A stretch of 64,000 nt of DNA from UBA1227 sp963629305 (lineage in GTDB: Bacteria > Bacillota > Clostridia > Oscillospirales > Acutalibacteraceae), in NCBI GenBank assembly GCA_963629305.1, contig CAVGIJ010000004.1, positions 1 to 64,000 of the forward strand, given 5' to 3'. Below the pieces are notes generated by a model that was given only the letters and a program-made list of their open reading frames with translations, was not told the origin of the DNA and made no database searches. The first letter of the stretch is position 1; each line of letters begins with the position of its first letter. The translations under genes were made by a program, and so were the position numbers. Below are positions 1 through 8,139 of the stretch, piece after piece.

Positions 1-72
1 GTCATATATACTATTATAGAGTAAAATATATATTAGCAAATTTGTGTAAAATGACGAAAACTGTAAAAAGAC

Positions 73-101
73 TTGCTTTTTGTTATGAAATATGCTACAT
101 T
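73..101 (+). promoter_or_regulatory. Putative promoter of the sortase locus
   Basis: TTGCTT at 73-78 and TACATT at 96-101 are separated by 17 bases. This is a plausible sigma-A type promoter about 50 bases upstream of the first gene. The match to consensus is only moderate, so the exact site is uncertain. Confidence 0.35.
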
Positions 102-154
102 GCCATTGTATTATTTTATGTTAAACTCAAACTATAAAAGCGGAGGAATTATCA

Positions 155-751
155 ATGAAAAAGAGAATTATTACTATTATTATTGCAATTGCCATAGTGG
201 TTATTTCGGCAATTCCGGCATTTGCTGTTACTGAGATTAATTCTTATGAGCAGCAGATTCTTGACCTTGTTAACGATGGTATAGACATTGGTGATCGTAC
301 ACTTGATATCTCAAGATACTATAATCAGGCCTACAATTACTTCCTTGAGAATGACAAACTTAACAGTCAGGATCAGGTAAACGAAATCAAGGATGACATT
401 GCGGCAGCAGCGACAGCTCTTGTAGGCTATGGAATAAAAGTTGACGAAGACAACACAGCATCATTTGATGTCAGCGGTGCAAATGTTTCCGGAAAAACTA
501 TTCGTGATGACATGCTCGGCAGAATCAACAGCCTCGGTTCTGAGTACGGAATTACAGGTTCATATGATCCCGTGAAGGACGTTCTTACACTTAAAATGGA
601 CGGTGTCGGAGAGTTCAACTCGGAGGACCTTATTAAGCAGACCGGTTCCGAAAGTATGGTGGCTCCTATGGTTATCGGTGCGGCTCTTGTTTTAGTTGTT
701 GCAGTAGCAGGAGTATTTGTTTATAACAACAGCAGAAAAATTAAGGACTAA
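155..751 (+). CDS. Secreted protein with C-terminal cell-wall-sorting-like tail
   Basis: The 198-residue product starts with a signal peptide (KKR, hydrophobic core, AFA cleavage near residue 24). A roughly 140-residue extracellular region follows that I do not recognise. The C-terminus has IKQTG at 160-164, then a hydrophobic span (about 169-190) and a short charged tail ending RKIKD. This is the layout of a sortase sorting signal, but the pentapeptide is not LPXTG. GCGGAGGAA precedes the ATG. The stop overlaps the start of a sortase gene by one base, so the two are translationally coupled. I infer that it is the cognate substrate or a partner of the adjacent sortases. It could equally be a plain C-terminally anchored membrane protein. 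Confidence 0.75.
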   Translation: MKKRIITIIIAIAIVVISAIPAFAVTEINSYEQQILDLVNDGIDIGDRTLDISRYYNQAYNYFLENDKLNSQDQVNEIKDDIAAAATALVGYGIKVDEDNTASFDVSGANVSGKTIRDDMLGRINSLGSEYGITGSYDPVKDVLTLKMDGVGEFNSEDLIKQTGSESMVAPMVIGAALVLVVAVAGVFVYNNSRKIKD

Positions 752-1452
752 TGAAGAAATACAAGTTAGGACAATCAAATAACTTTAAAATAAAAAGATT
801 ATCGGCATATTTTTATATGCCGATAATCTTTGCGTCTATAGGGATAATTATAATCTATTTTGCACTGTCTCCTTTAATAAAAAATGTCACATCTGTTCTT
901 GCTATGATAACATCTGACAGTGCTTCCTCTTTCTCCGATGAATTGTCGGATGCATTTGTCGGGAGCGATATTTCGGGAAAAACCGTAGATGCTTCGAAAG
1001 TGGAATACCCGGCAACAAATTCGAAATTTGCCGAGCTTTATTGTGAAAGGATAAATCTTGAAGTTTCCGTATATTGTGGTGATAGCGAGAATTGTCTCAA
1101 ATTCGGAGCCGGAATCCCCTCGTATGGAAATATTCCGGGTTTTAATAAAACAGTGCTTGTGTCCGGGCACAATGCAACATTTTTTGCTCCTCTTAAGGAT
1201 GTTCAAGTTGGGGACAGGTTTGTCTTTACAACCAACTACGGTGTATACACGTATGAAGTATCTGAACTTGAAGTGAAAAAAGCGAAGGCTTTTGATCCGT
1301 CAATTCTTAATAATTCGGACGGAGAAAAATTAATACTTTATACATGCTATCCTTTTTCCTTTATAGGTGGTGCCACTAAAGAAAGACTTTTTGTACATTG
1401 CAATCTCGTGTCGGGGCCTGAAGTTGTATATTCGGAGGTTACATCGGAATGA
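751..1452 (+). CDS. Sortase (class D-like)
   Basis: A membrane-bound cysteine transpeptidase of 233 residues. An N-terminal cytoplasmic stretch is followed by one transmembrane segment (about 23-45) and a linker. The sortase barrel holds the catalytic triad: His140 in VSGHN, Cys199 in LYTCYPF and Arg212 in KERLFV. The TCYPF signature and the size resemble class D/SrtD-like sortases of Firmicutes. It lies directly after a candidate substrate (one-base overlap) and its stop overlaps the next ATG. Expected role is attaching surface proteins to the wall or to each other. The class assignment rests on motif resemblance only. Confidence 0.9.
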   Translation: MKKYKLGQSNNFKIKRLSAYFYMPIIFASIGIIIIYFALSPLIKNVTSVLAMITSDSASSFSDELSDAFVGSDISGKTVDASKVEYPATNSKFAELYCERINLEVSVYCGDSENCLKFGAGIPSYGNIPGFNKTVLVSGHNATFFAPLKDVQVGDRFVFTTNYGVYTYEVSELEVKKAKAFDPSILNNSDGEKLILYTCYPFSFIGGATKERLFVHCNLVSGPEVVYSEVTSE

Positions 1453-2294
1453 AAGGATTCAGAGTGGTAAATACAATTTTATCATTTGTACTGTCAGTAT
1501 TTCTCTTTTTAACAACAACGCTTGGGGCTGTATATATTTCAATATTTAATGAACAAAAGATACTTGAAATGTTTACTTCCGATGAGTATATTTCCGCATC
1601 ATACAATGATTTCATGGGTTCAATGGAGGCATTGGCTACGCCTTCATACATTTCTAAGGAATGTTATGAGGATGTTTTTTCAAAAGAAAGATACTCACAA
1701 ACTCTTAAAAAGTTTTTTTCAGAGACTTTTGCTTCCGGTGAGAAGTATGACCTTTCGGAAGACGTATCCGATATGTCTGAAGTTCTATACCAAAACATTG
1801 AAAAGTACGGAAAAGAAAACGGTGCGGAAATCACCGATGCCATTGAAGAAAATATAAAAGAATTTTCTTCTCAGGCAGTTGAAAAATACAAAAAATATAT
1901 AAGTCTGAGCTTTGTGGAGTATTATTCAAAGATTTGTTTGAAGTTTGAAAAGCCTGTTGTTATTGCATTAGGCGTTTGCGGTGCTCTTACATTGCTTATA
2001 ATATTTATCTTGTTAAAATCAAAGTATGACAATCGTACTGCTCTTGACTATCTTTCTTATTCATTCTTAACATCGGCAATTTTTGTGGGCATATTCCCAA
2101 CTTATTCGGCTGTAACCGGATTGTATAAGAATGTCAATGTGAGTCCAAGGTATGTTTATGATATTGTGAAATCCGTTCTTTTAAGTTTTCAAAATACATT
2201 TTTTGCGTTTGTATGTGTCCTGTTTATTGTCGGAGTTGTTTTTGCCGGTGTTGCATTTGCGGGCATTGCCGAGAAGAGGGAGATCAAAAAATGA
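1449..2294 (+). CDS. Membrane protein between two sortases, unknown function
   Basis: The 281-residue product has one N-terminal transmembrane segment (about 11-31). A mostly hydrophilic extracellular region of about 140 residues, rich in Lys, Glu and Tyr, comes next. Three more hydrophobic segments lie in the C-terminal third (about 173-195, 205-225 and 247-275). No catalytic motif is recognisable. ATGA overlaps couple it to the sortase before and after it, and GGAGG lies upstream. Its position argues for a role in assembly, presentation or regulation of the sortase system. That is inference from context. Confidence 0.7.
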   Translation: MKGFRVVNTILSFVLSVFLFLTTTLGAVYISIFNEQKILEMFTSDEYISASYNDFMGSMEALATPSYISKECYEDVFSKERYSQTLKKFFSETFASGEKYDLSEDVSDMSEVLYQNIEKYGKENGAEITDAIEENIKEFSSQAVEKYKKYISLSFVEYYSKICLKFEKPVVIALGVCGALTLLIIFILLKSKYDNRTALDYLSYSFLTSAIFVGIFPTYSAVTGLYKNVNVSPRYVYDIVKSVLLSFQNTFFAFVCVLFIVGVVFAGVAFAGIAEKREIKK

Positions 2295-3046
2295 ATTACA
2301 AGCATATGCGTGACATAATTATATATGCTCTTATTGTTTCACTTGTTTCGCTTTTCGTGATTTTTTTTTCTAAGATTGAAAAAACGGATACTTCGCCAAG
2401 TGCGACATTGCCCGGGGCAGTTGAAACCGCGACACGCTCATCTGCGGATACATCTCTTCCTACGGAAACTACAACTGAGTCCGAAACAAGTAATGAAAAT
2501 GAGAATGAAAATATATCGTCAGCAGACAATACCGTTCAAAAGCACGTAAGAGGCACAAATACGACAATTTCAAATACGACCGCGGTAGATACAACCGTTC
2601 AAGATGAAACCACGACTTTTATTCATCCTGAGCAAAACAGACGGTACGGTACTTTTTCATGCAGACGTCTTGGTATAAATGATCTTAAAATATACTATGG
2701 TGACAATGAATATTGTCTGTCAAAGGGTGTTGGCACTTCTACACAAACCGCACTTCCCGGCTTTGGAGCAAGAACGCTTTTTTCTGCGCACAATCTTACA
2801 TATTTTGCTCCGATGAAGGATGTTGCGGTCGGGGACATATTTGAGCTTAATCTTGATTGGGGTTACTATAAGTATCGTGTATACAAAACAGTCGTGATGA
2901 CTCCTTCTGAGTTCGATGCCGGTCTTATAAGAGAGTCGAGCGATGAAATAATAGTATATACATGTTATCCGTTTAACGGACAGTCGGGTTCTACACACAG
3001 ACTTTTTATGTTCTGTGAAATGCTTGAAGGACCGCGCATGTACTGA
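2291..3046 (+). CDS. Second sortase with long Ser/Thr/Glu-rich stalk
   Basis: A 251-residue sortase with a transmembrane segment at about 9-27 and a low-complexity Thr/Ser/Glu/Asn stalk from about 31 to 112. The catalytic domain carries His167 (SAHN), Cys225 (VYTCYPF) and Arg237 (THRLFM). I chose the ATG at 2291: it overlaps the preceding stop as ATGA and has a GAGAAGAGGGAGA ribosome site. An upstream in-frame ATG would add a Cys-rich stretch that is only another frame of the previous gene. The stalk could hold the active site further from the membrane than in the first sortase, suggesting division of labour. Confidence 0.9.
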   Translation: MNYKHMRDIIIYALIVSLVSLFVIFFSKIEKTDTSPSATLPGAVETATRSSADTSLPTETTTESETSNENENENISSADNTVQKHVRGTNTTISNTTAVDTTVQDETTTFIHPEQNRRYGTFSCRRLGINDLKIYYGDNEYCLSKGVGTSTQTALPGFGARTLFSAHNLTYFAPMKDVAVGDIFELNLDWGYYKYRVYKTVVMTPSEFDAGLIRESSDEIIVYTCYPFNGQSGSTHRLFMFCEMLEGPRMY

Positions 3047-3104
3047 TATAATAAAGTTTGTATTTGTATTTTATTAAATATGCATCTAATCTGGAGGAAA
3101 AACA

Positions 3105-3797
3105 ATGGATGAAAAAAATAAAGGGCAATACGAAGAAATAGATCTTCGAGAAGTCTTTATATTGCTCAGAAACAATATTGTGCTTATTCTTGTGGCAACA
3201 ATTCTTTTCGGAGTTGTGGGATTTTTTGTAACGAAGTACTTGATAACGCCGCAGTATGAAGCATCCGTAAATATGATAGTAAATACAAAGCAGGATAATA
3301 CTTCTTATGTTTCAAACGACAACATTACATCGGCTAAAAATCTTGTGTCTACATATGCAATTATCATAAAGAGCAATACGGTCCTAAATCAGGTAATAGA
3401 CAATCTCGGACTTGACATGGACTATGATGAACTTTCGAAAAAAGTTACGGTAACGGCTGTTGATGATACTCAGGTTATGCGCGTTGCGGTAACGGATCCC
3501 GACCCATATGTTGCCGCGCGTATTGTTCGATCAATAAGCCGTGTGTCGCCGGACGTAATCGTGGATTCCGTTGAGGCCGGTTCCTGCAAGGTTATAAGTC
3601 AGGTGGACGAGCCCGATGAGCCTATTTCACCGAGTCTTATGAAAAATACCGCAGTTGCCGCACTTGCCGGTTTCGTAGTCAGTGCCGCAATCATATTCGT
3701 AAAATATTTCTTCTCGAATTATATTGTTGATGATAACGATATTCAGAAGTATCTCGGAATTCCGGTACTCGGAGTTATTCCGGAGATTGAAGCATAA
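3105..3797 (+). CDS. Polysaccharide co-polymerase / tyrosine kinase adaptor (Wzz/CpsC/YveK family)
   Basis: The 230-residue product has the Wzz topology: a short cytoplasmic N-terminus containing EIDLREVFILLRNN, a transmembrane segment (about 24-45), an extracellular domain and a second transmembrane segment (about 182-202) followed by a short cytoplasmic tail. Gram-positive members set chain length of capsule or exopolysaccharide and activate the partner BY-kinase through the tail. The kinase gene follows 15 bases downstream and a PHP phosphatase comes next, the standard CpsC-CpsD-CpsB set in a different order. CTGGAGGAAAAACA precedes the ATG. Confidence 0.88.
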   Translation: MDEKNKGQYEEIDLREVFILLRNNIVLILVATILFGVVGFFVTKYLITPQYEASVNMIVNTKQDNTSYVSNDNITSAKNLVSTYAIIIKSNTVLNQVIDNLGLDMDYDELSKKVTVTAVDDTQVMRVAVTDPDPYVAARIVRSISRVSPDVIVDSVEAGSCKVISQVDEPDEPISPSLMKNTAVAALAGFVVSAAIIFVKYFFSNYIVDDNDIQKYLGIPVLGVIPEIEA

Positions 3798-3812
3798 AGG
3801 AGGGGATTTTTG

Positions 3813-4766
3813 ATGGCAGAAGCAAAAAAGAAGATTGCAAAGAGCAAACAAATAATAAACAACAAAGAAGAAAAAAGTCCCTCTGAGAAGAAAAAAACGG
3901 AGAACGCCGGGCCTGCAAAGGATAAACAAGCCTCTTTTAAAAAATACAATTATGCTCAGCTTAAGGAAAAGCATGAGAATGTATCGGATAAATCGAGAAA
4001 AAAGAGTAAAAAAGACTCTGAGCGACATCTTCGTCTTGCCGTGGGTGAGGACACATCCTTTACTTATGTTGAGGCATATAAGTCACTGCGCACAAATATA
4101 AACTTTATATCTTCAACGGAAAATGTAAAAAGTTTTGTTGTGACAAGTGCATTGCCCAGAGAGAGCAAAAGCAATGTTTCGATAAACCTTGCCGTGTCAC
4201 TTGCGACGGAAGGAAAAAAAGTAATATTACTTGACTGTGACCTTCGAAAACCTGCTATTCATTCTTATCTTTGCATGGGTAGAAACGTGAGAGGACTTAC
4301 GGACGTGCTTTCAGGAAAAAACACCCTTGATGAGGCTATCGGAGAGATAGAGGATCTCGGCATATATGTTCTTCCGGCGGGTGTTATACCTCCGAATCCA
4401 TCCGAAATGCTTGCACAGGAAAAAATGCAGAAGGTTATTGAGGAACTTAAAGAAAAATTTGATTTTGTTATTGTAGACGCGCCGCCTATTTCGATTGTTA
4501 CTGATGCCGCCGTTCTCGGAAAATATGTTGATGGCGCAGTCCTCGTGGTTCGCTCAAAATTTGCATCACGTGATGCGATTGCTGTTGCAAAAAAGAAGCT
4601 TATGGATGTTGATGTTAAGATTCTCGGTGCGGTGATAACACGTTTTGAAGCTAAAAAATCGGCAAAATCCGGGTATTATTCTTACGGATACGGTTATGAT
4701 TACGGCTACAAATACGGCTATGGTTATGGCTACGAAAAAAAGAAAGATGATGAGGAGCAAAAGTAA
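3813..4766 (+). CDS. Capsular tyrosine-protein kinase (CpsD/CapB family)
   Basis: BY-kinase of 317 residues. A long, basic, Lys-rich N-terminal extension (about 75 residues) precedes the kinase core. The Walker A position reads ALPRESKSNVS near residue 119, with the Lys kept but the usual PGEGKST glycines replaced. Walker A' is VILLDCDLRKP and Walker B is FDFVIVDAPP. The C-terminus is a tyrosine cluster of about 11 Tyr in 22 residues, the usual autophosphorylation site. The ATG at 3813 is preceded by AAGGAGGGG at ideal distance; a TTG directly before it is less likely. The kinase should control polymer export with the adaptor upstream and be reset by the phosphatase that overlaps its stop. 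Confidence 0.9.
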   Translation: MAEAKKKIAKSKQIINNKEEKSPSEKKKTENAGPAKDKQASFKKYNYAQLKEKHENVSDKSRKKSKKDSERHLRLAVGEDTSFTYVEAYKSLRTNINFISSTENVKSFVVTSALPRESKSNVSINLAVSLATEGKKVILLDCDLRKPAIHSYLCMGRNVRGLTDVLSGKNTLDEAIGEIEDLGIYVLPAGVIPPNPSEMLAQEKMQKVIEELKEKFDFVIVDAPPISIVTDAAVLGKYVDGAVLVVRSKFASRDAIAVAKKKLMDVDVKILGAVITRFEAKKSAKSGYYSYGYGYDYGYKYGYGYGYEKKKDDEEQK

Positions 4767-5542
4767 TGACTGATCTCCATTGTCATATACTTCCCGAAAT
4801 GGATGACGGGGCAAAAGACCTTGAAACTTCATTAGGTCTTCTTGAGATGGAAAAAGAAAACGGAGTAAACCACATTGTGTTTACTCCGCATTACCTTTGC
4901 GAAAAAGAGAGTATCGGGTCTTTCCTCGAAAGACGTGATACTTCTTTTAATTCGCTTATGAATGTATTGGAACAAAGTGAGGCTTATGGGGGGGTCTCTT
5001 TTTCGCTTGGCGCAGAGGTGAAGTTTTCGCCGGCTCTTGTGCAAACAGGCGTAAAGGGCGAGACCGCGAAAGACCTTTGCTTTTCAGACACGCCATATAT
5101 GCTGCTCGAGTTGCCCTTTACGCAAAAACCGGCGTTTTTGCGAGAGGTCATTTATGATTTACAGGTCGAGGGTATAACACCGGTTTTGGCGCACGTTGAG
5201 CGCTACCCGTATTTGCTTGACAACTTGGAAGAACTTTACGGTCTCGTGGAAATGGGTCTTGTTGTACAGACCAATGCAAATACGGTATCTGCCGGCGATA
5301 AGACCTCTGCCTTTATTTTAAAGCTAATGAAGTGGGATCTTGTACATGTAGTATCTACTGACGCTCATTCGATTCACCGAAGGCCGGCAAGACTTAAAGC
5401 GGCATATGATACTATAGAGCAAAACCTTGGCATGGATTTTTTGAATAAGGTTTCAAAAAACGGGGACAGAGTATTTCTCGGGGAGGATATTGTTGTGGAT
5501 TCACTTCACCGACCGAAAAAAATTCTCGGCAAATGGATTTGA
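4766..5542 (+). CDS. PHP-family tyrosine-protein phosphatase (CpsB/YwqE)
   Basis: A 258-residue metal-dependent phosphatase. The N-terminus TDLHCHILPEMDDGAKD carries the first metal ligands. TPHY, the AHVERY segment near residue 152 and STDAHS near residue 206 supply the others. It dephosphorylates the tyrosine cluster of the kinase encoded immediately upstream, and the start overlaps the kinase stop by one base (TAATG). Length and motifs fit the family well. Confidence 0.92.
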   Translation: MTDLHCHILPEMDDGAKDLETSLGLLEMEKENGVNHIVFTPHYLCEKESIGSFLERRDTSFNSLMNVLEQSEAYGGVSFSLGAEVKFSPALVQTGVKGETAKDLCFSDTPYMLLELPFTQKPAFLREVIYDLQVEGITPVLAHVERYPYLLDNLEELYGLVEMGLVVQTNANTVSAGDKTSAFILKLMKWDLVHVVSTDAHSIHRRPARLKAAYDTIEQNLGMDFLNKVSKNGDRVFLGEDIVVDSLHRPKKILGKWI

Positions 5543-5578
5543 TTTTAAAATTTTATTATGCTAATCGGAGATTTAAAA

Positions 5579-6589
5579 ATGAGTCTTAATTATGATGCCC
5601 ATATTCATATGGGGCTTCCGGAAAAAGAAATTACGGATGATAAAATATGTGAAAGGCTTAAAGGATATGCTGATTCCGGTATAGTCTTTCTGCGTGACGG
5701 CGGAGACGGCAGCGGTATCTCATTAAGGGCAAAAAAGCTGTCCGTCAAATGTGGAGTTGACTACAGAACCCCGGTATTTGCCATACATAAAAACGGCCAT
5801 TATGGCTCATTTCTCGGCAAAGCTTTTGACGACATGGACGCATACAGGGCTCTTGTTGATGAGGCAGAATCTTCAGGTGCGGATTTTATAAAGATAATCA
5901 TTTCCGGAATTATGGATTTCTCGCAGTACGGAGTGCTGACGGACGGAGATAAAAAGATTTCTGTTACAAAAGCAGCTTGCCGCGACGGTTGCAACCACGA
6001 ACACTCACATGAGACTCATAGTCATGAGAGTAATGACATATATGAGAGTGAGCATGAAAAGGTTGAAAAGAACGGTTACATTGCCTCTATATACGAAAAA
6101 TGCGGCGAGACCGGAGGCCTTGCCGCAGAAGAAATTTTACAAATGGTTTCCTATGCTCATGAAAAAGGGTTTGCCGTCATGGCACATTGTAACGGGGCTG
6201 CAAATATAAAAGCAGCGCTTGATGCGGGTGTTGACAGTATCGAGCATGGGTACTATATGGATGACGAATGTGTGGATTTACTTGCAAGCTCCGACACTGT
6301 ATGGATTCCTACCATAACACCTGTTGCAAATCTCATCGGCACAGGCATGTTTGACGACAATGTACTGAAGCTCATTGTTGCAAACCATGTGAAAAACATA
6401 AGCAGGGTATGGTACCTCGGCGGCATGATAGGTCTCGGCACAGACGCCGGCGCGGTAAAAGTACCGCATATAACATCTTCAAAGAGTGAGTATAGCTTCC
6501 TTAAGGCAGCAATAGGGGCAAAGGAATTTGACGCACATCTTGCCGTCTCTCTTGAACAGCTTAAGTGGAAATTTAAGAAATATTCATGA
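5579..6589 (+). CDS. Metal-dependent amidohydrolase with His-rich insert
   Basis: A 336-residue TIM-barrel amidohydrolase. Features seen are DAHIH (H8, H10), a candidate carbamylated Lys105 in FIKIIISG, MAHCNG, SIEHGYY and the Asp in GTDAG. A striking insert around 138-160 has seven His in about 20 residues. The ATG at 5579 has CGGAG eight bases upstream; an in-frame ATG at 5558 lacks a ribosome site. The substrate is unknown; the layout resembles imidazolonepropionase/prolidase-like amidohydrolases. The gene follows the phosphatase by about 36 bases and may ride on the polysaccharide operon. Confidence 0.8.
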   Translation: MSLNYDAHIHMGLPEKEITDDKICERLKGYADSGIVFLRDGGDGSGISLRAKKLSVKCGVDYRTPVFAIHKNGHYGSFLGKAFDDMDAYRALVDEAESSGADFIKIIISGIMDFSQYGVLTDGDKKISVTKAACRDGCNHEHSHETHSHESNDIYESEHEKVEKNGYIASIYEKCGETGGLAAEEILQMVSYAHEKGFAVMAHCNGAANIKAALDAGVDSIEHGYYMDDECVDLLASSDTVWIPTITPVANLIGTGMFDDNVLKLIVANHVKNISRVWYLGGMIGLGTDAGAVKVPHITSSKSEYSFLKAAIGAKEFDAHLAVSLEQLKWKFKKYS

Positions 6590-6622
6590 ATTTGAGGCGA
6601 TATTAAAGGAGCAGATTAAAAG

Positions 6623-7900
6623 GTGAGCGGAAAGAAGAAAGAGAAAAATGTTTCTCGAAAAAATGAAATAATTACAGTGCGTAAACTTAATCATCCTTCC
6701 TGTGTAAGTGAATTTGTCAGAGCAGTTAATTCGGCAATAAAACGTGGCTATAAATCACTGGAAGTAAATTTTATTTATGGCGATAAAACTCCTGTTTTTC
6801 CGGATGCCTGTCTACCAATTTCTGTTTTTATAAATAATATTCATGAATTGTGTGGTATAGATATTAACTTGTGTAATCTTCCACCCTATTTGGAAAGATG
6901 CTCATTTTTAAATCCTTCCATTTTTGATAAAAACGGATCAAATAGAAGAGATGATTTGTTTGACAAGGTGATTATGTATTCCGATGAGGGTAGCCAAGTT
7001 GGAGATATTGTTCAGTCGATTGTTAATTATGTCAGTAAAGATGTTGCATGTGAACAAGGTGTGCTTGACGCTCTTATATGGTGTATAAATGAAGTTATGG
7101 ACAATGTTCTTGTGCATAGCGGAAAAAACTATGGATATATCATGGCACAGTTTCACAGAAAAAAGAAAAATCTTGCTATATGTGTTTGTGATTGTGGTAT
7201 TGGTATATATAATTCACTTCAAGCCAGTGAAAAACACCGCCCCAAATCCAAGCTTGATGCAATCACACTTGCGGTGCAAGAAGGCGTAGGAGACGGCGAG
7301 GGTCAGGGAAATGGTTTGTTCGGACTTTATCAGATGATCAACGATAACAATGGTTGGCTTACTATAACCTCTGACGGTGCCTATATGATGCTCGATAAAT
7401 CGGAAATGAAAAAAAGTGAAAATTTGCCTATTTTATGTAAAGAATATCCCGGCACTATTGTTGATTTTGAAATTAATCTTGACAAGAAAATTGATATTAA
7501 AAAGGTGCTTAGAAGTTGGCCCAAATTCGAAATTACAGACTTAAGGATAGATGATATGTGGGGCGTTGATAATTGTTATCATTATAATGTTTTTGAAAAT
7601 GCTACGGGAACGGGAACCAGAAATGCCGGAAGACTTCTTAGAAATGATGTACTAAACATAATAAAAAGAATTGAATCACCTATCGTCTTGGATTTTTCGG
7701 ATGTCAAAGCTTGCAGTTCGTCTTTTATTGATGAGTTTGTTGCAAAGTTGTATCTTGAACTTGGAATGCTTGAGTTTAACAAACGCGTTGTTCTTGTCAA
7801 AATGAATGATATGGTTAGTCATTTGTGTGAAAGATCTGTTGCAATGCGAGTTTCCGAAGAATGGAAAAACATAGTCGATGTATCTGTAGATAAGGGATAA
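6623..7900 (+). CDS. HATPase-domain protein fused to STAS-like (DUF4325) domain
   Basis: The 425-residue product begins at a GTG with AAAGGAG ten bases upstream. The middle carries a GHKL ATPase: N-box NEVMDNVLVHSG, G1 box DCGIGI, and GQGNGLFGL. The last 100 residues (GTGTRNAGRLLRNDV, then VVLDF-like VLDFSDV and SSSFIDEF) match the STAS-like DUF4325 pattern. The first ~120 residues are not recognised. HATPase-STAS pairs occur in anti-sigma/anti-anti-sigma switches and in some phage-defence or stress modules. Here both halves are in one chain, and no sigma factor or effector gene is adjacent. Function unknown. Confidence 0.75.
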   Translation: MSGKKKEKNVSRKNEIITVRKLNHPSCVSEFVRAVNSAIKRGYKSLEVNFIYGDKTPVFPDACLPISVFINNIHELCGIDINLCNLPPYLERCSFLNPSIFDKNGSNRRDDLFDKVIMYSDEGSQVGDIVQSIVNYVSKDVACEQGVLDALIWCINEVMDNVLVHSGKNYGYIMAQFHRKKKNLAICVCDCGIGIYNSLQASEKHRPKSKLDAITLAVQEGVGDGEGQGNGLFGLYQMINDNNGWLTITSDGAYMMLDKSEMKKSENLPILCKEYPGTIVDFEINLDKKIDIKKVLRSWPKFEITDLRIDDMWGVDNCYHYNVFENATGTGTRNAGRLLRNDVLNIIKRIESPIVLDFSDVKACSSSFIDEFVAKLYLELGMLEFNKRVVLVKMNDMVSHLCERSVAMRVSEEWKNIVDVSVDKG

Positions 7901-7950
7901 CACTACATATTGTAGATGAAATTTTTTATTTTCAAAGCAGCGAAAAAATG

Positions 7951-7978
7951 TTTACATTTTCATTTTTTATCATATAAT
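7951..7978 (+). promoter_or_regulatory. Promoter of a small RNA
   Basis: TTTACA at 7951-7956 and a perfect TATAAT at 7973-7978, 16 bases apart. Transcription would start near 7985, with no coding frame downstream before a terminator. Confidence 0.55.
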
Positions 7979-7984
7979 AATTAT

Positions 7985-8136
7985 TAGAAATTACTTTTAA
8001 TTTCAAGCCTATGAAGAATCTGTGCTTGCAGGAGAGCATGGGTTGAGGCCCTCACATGGTTTTGCATGAGCCGGTTCCTGCTATGTCTTTAAGGCAGAAA
8101 ATGCTATTAAAAAAGACCCGCGTGTGCGGGTCTTTT
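7985..8136 (+). ncRNA. Candidate structured small RNA (about 150 nt)
   Basis: This interval lies between a good promoter and a strong terminator and has no plausible reading frame. It can fold: GCCT (8008-8011) can pair with AGGC (8092-8095), GCAGGA (8028-8033) with TCCTGC (8076-8081), and a small TGAG/CTCA hairpin flanked by CATG/CATG sits inside. The next plus-strand gene is 1.7 kb away, so it is not a leader for a neighbour. I do not match it to 6S, SRP, tmRNA or a riboswitch class I know. Confidence 0.5.
8111..8136 (+). terminator. Terminator of the small RNA, likely bidirectional
   Basis: AAAAGACCCGC, loop GTGT, GCGGGTCTTTT. The flanking A and T runs let it also end the converging minus-strand gene that stops at 8140. 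Confidence 0.8.
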
Positions 8137-8139
8137 ACT

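Noticed and set aside
2213..2290. Cys-rich N-terminal extension of the second sortase (MCPVYCRSCFCRCC...)
   Set aside because: It is another frame of the preceding membrane protein gene; the ATG at 2291 has the ribosome site and ATGA overlap.
7985..8136. 6S RNA or SRP RNA identity for the small RNA
   Set aside because: No long single closing helix with a central bubble, and no GGAAGGAAGC-type SRP motif, so no name is given.
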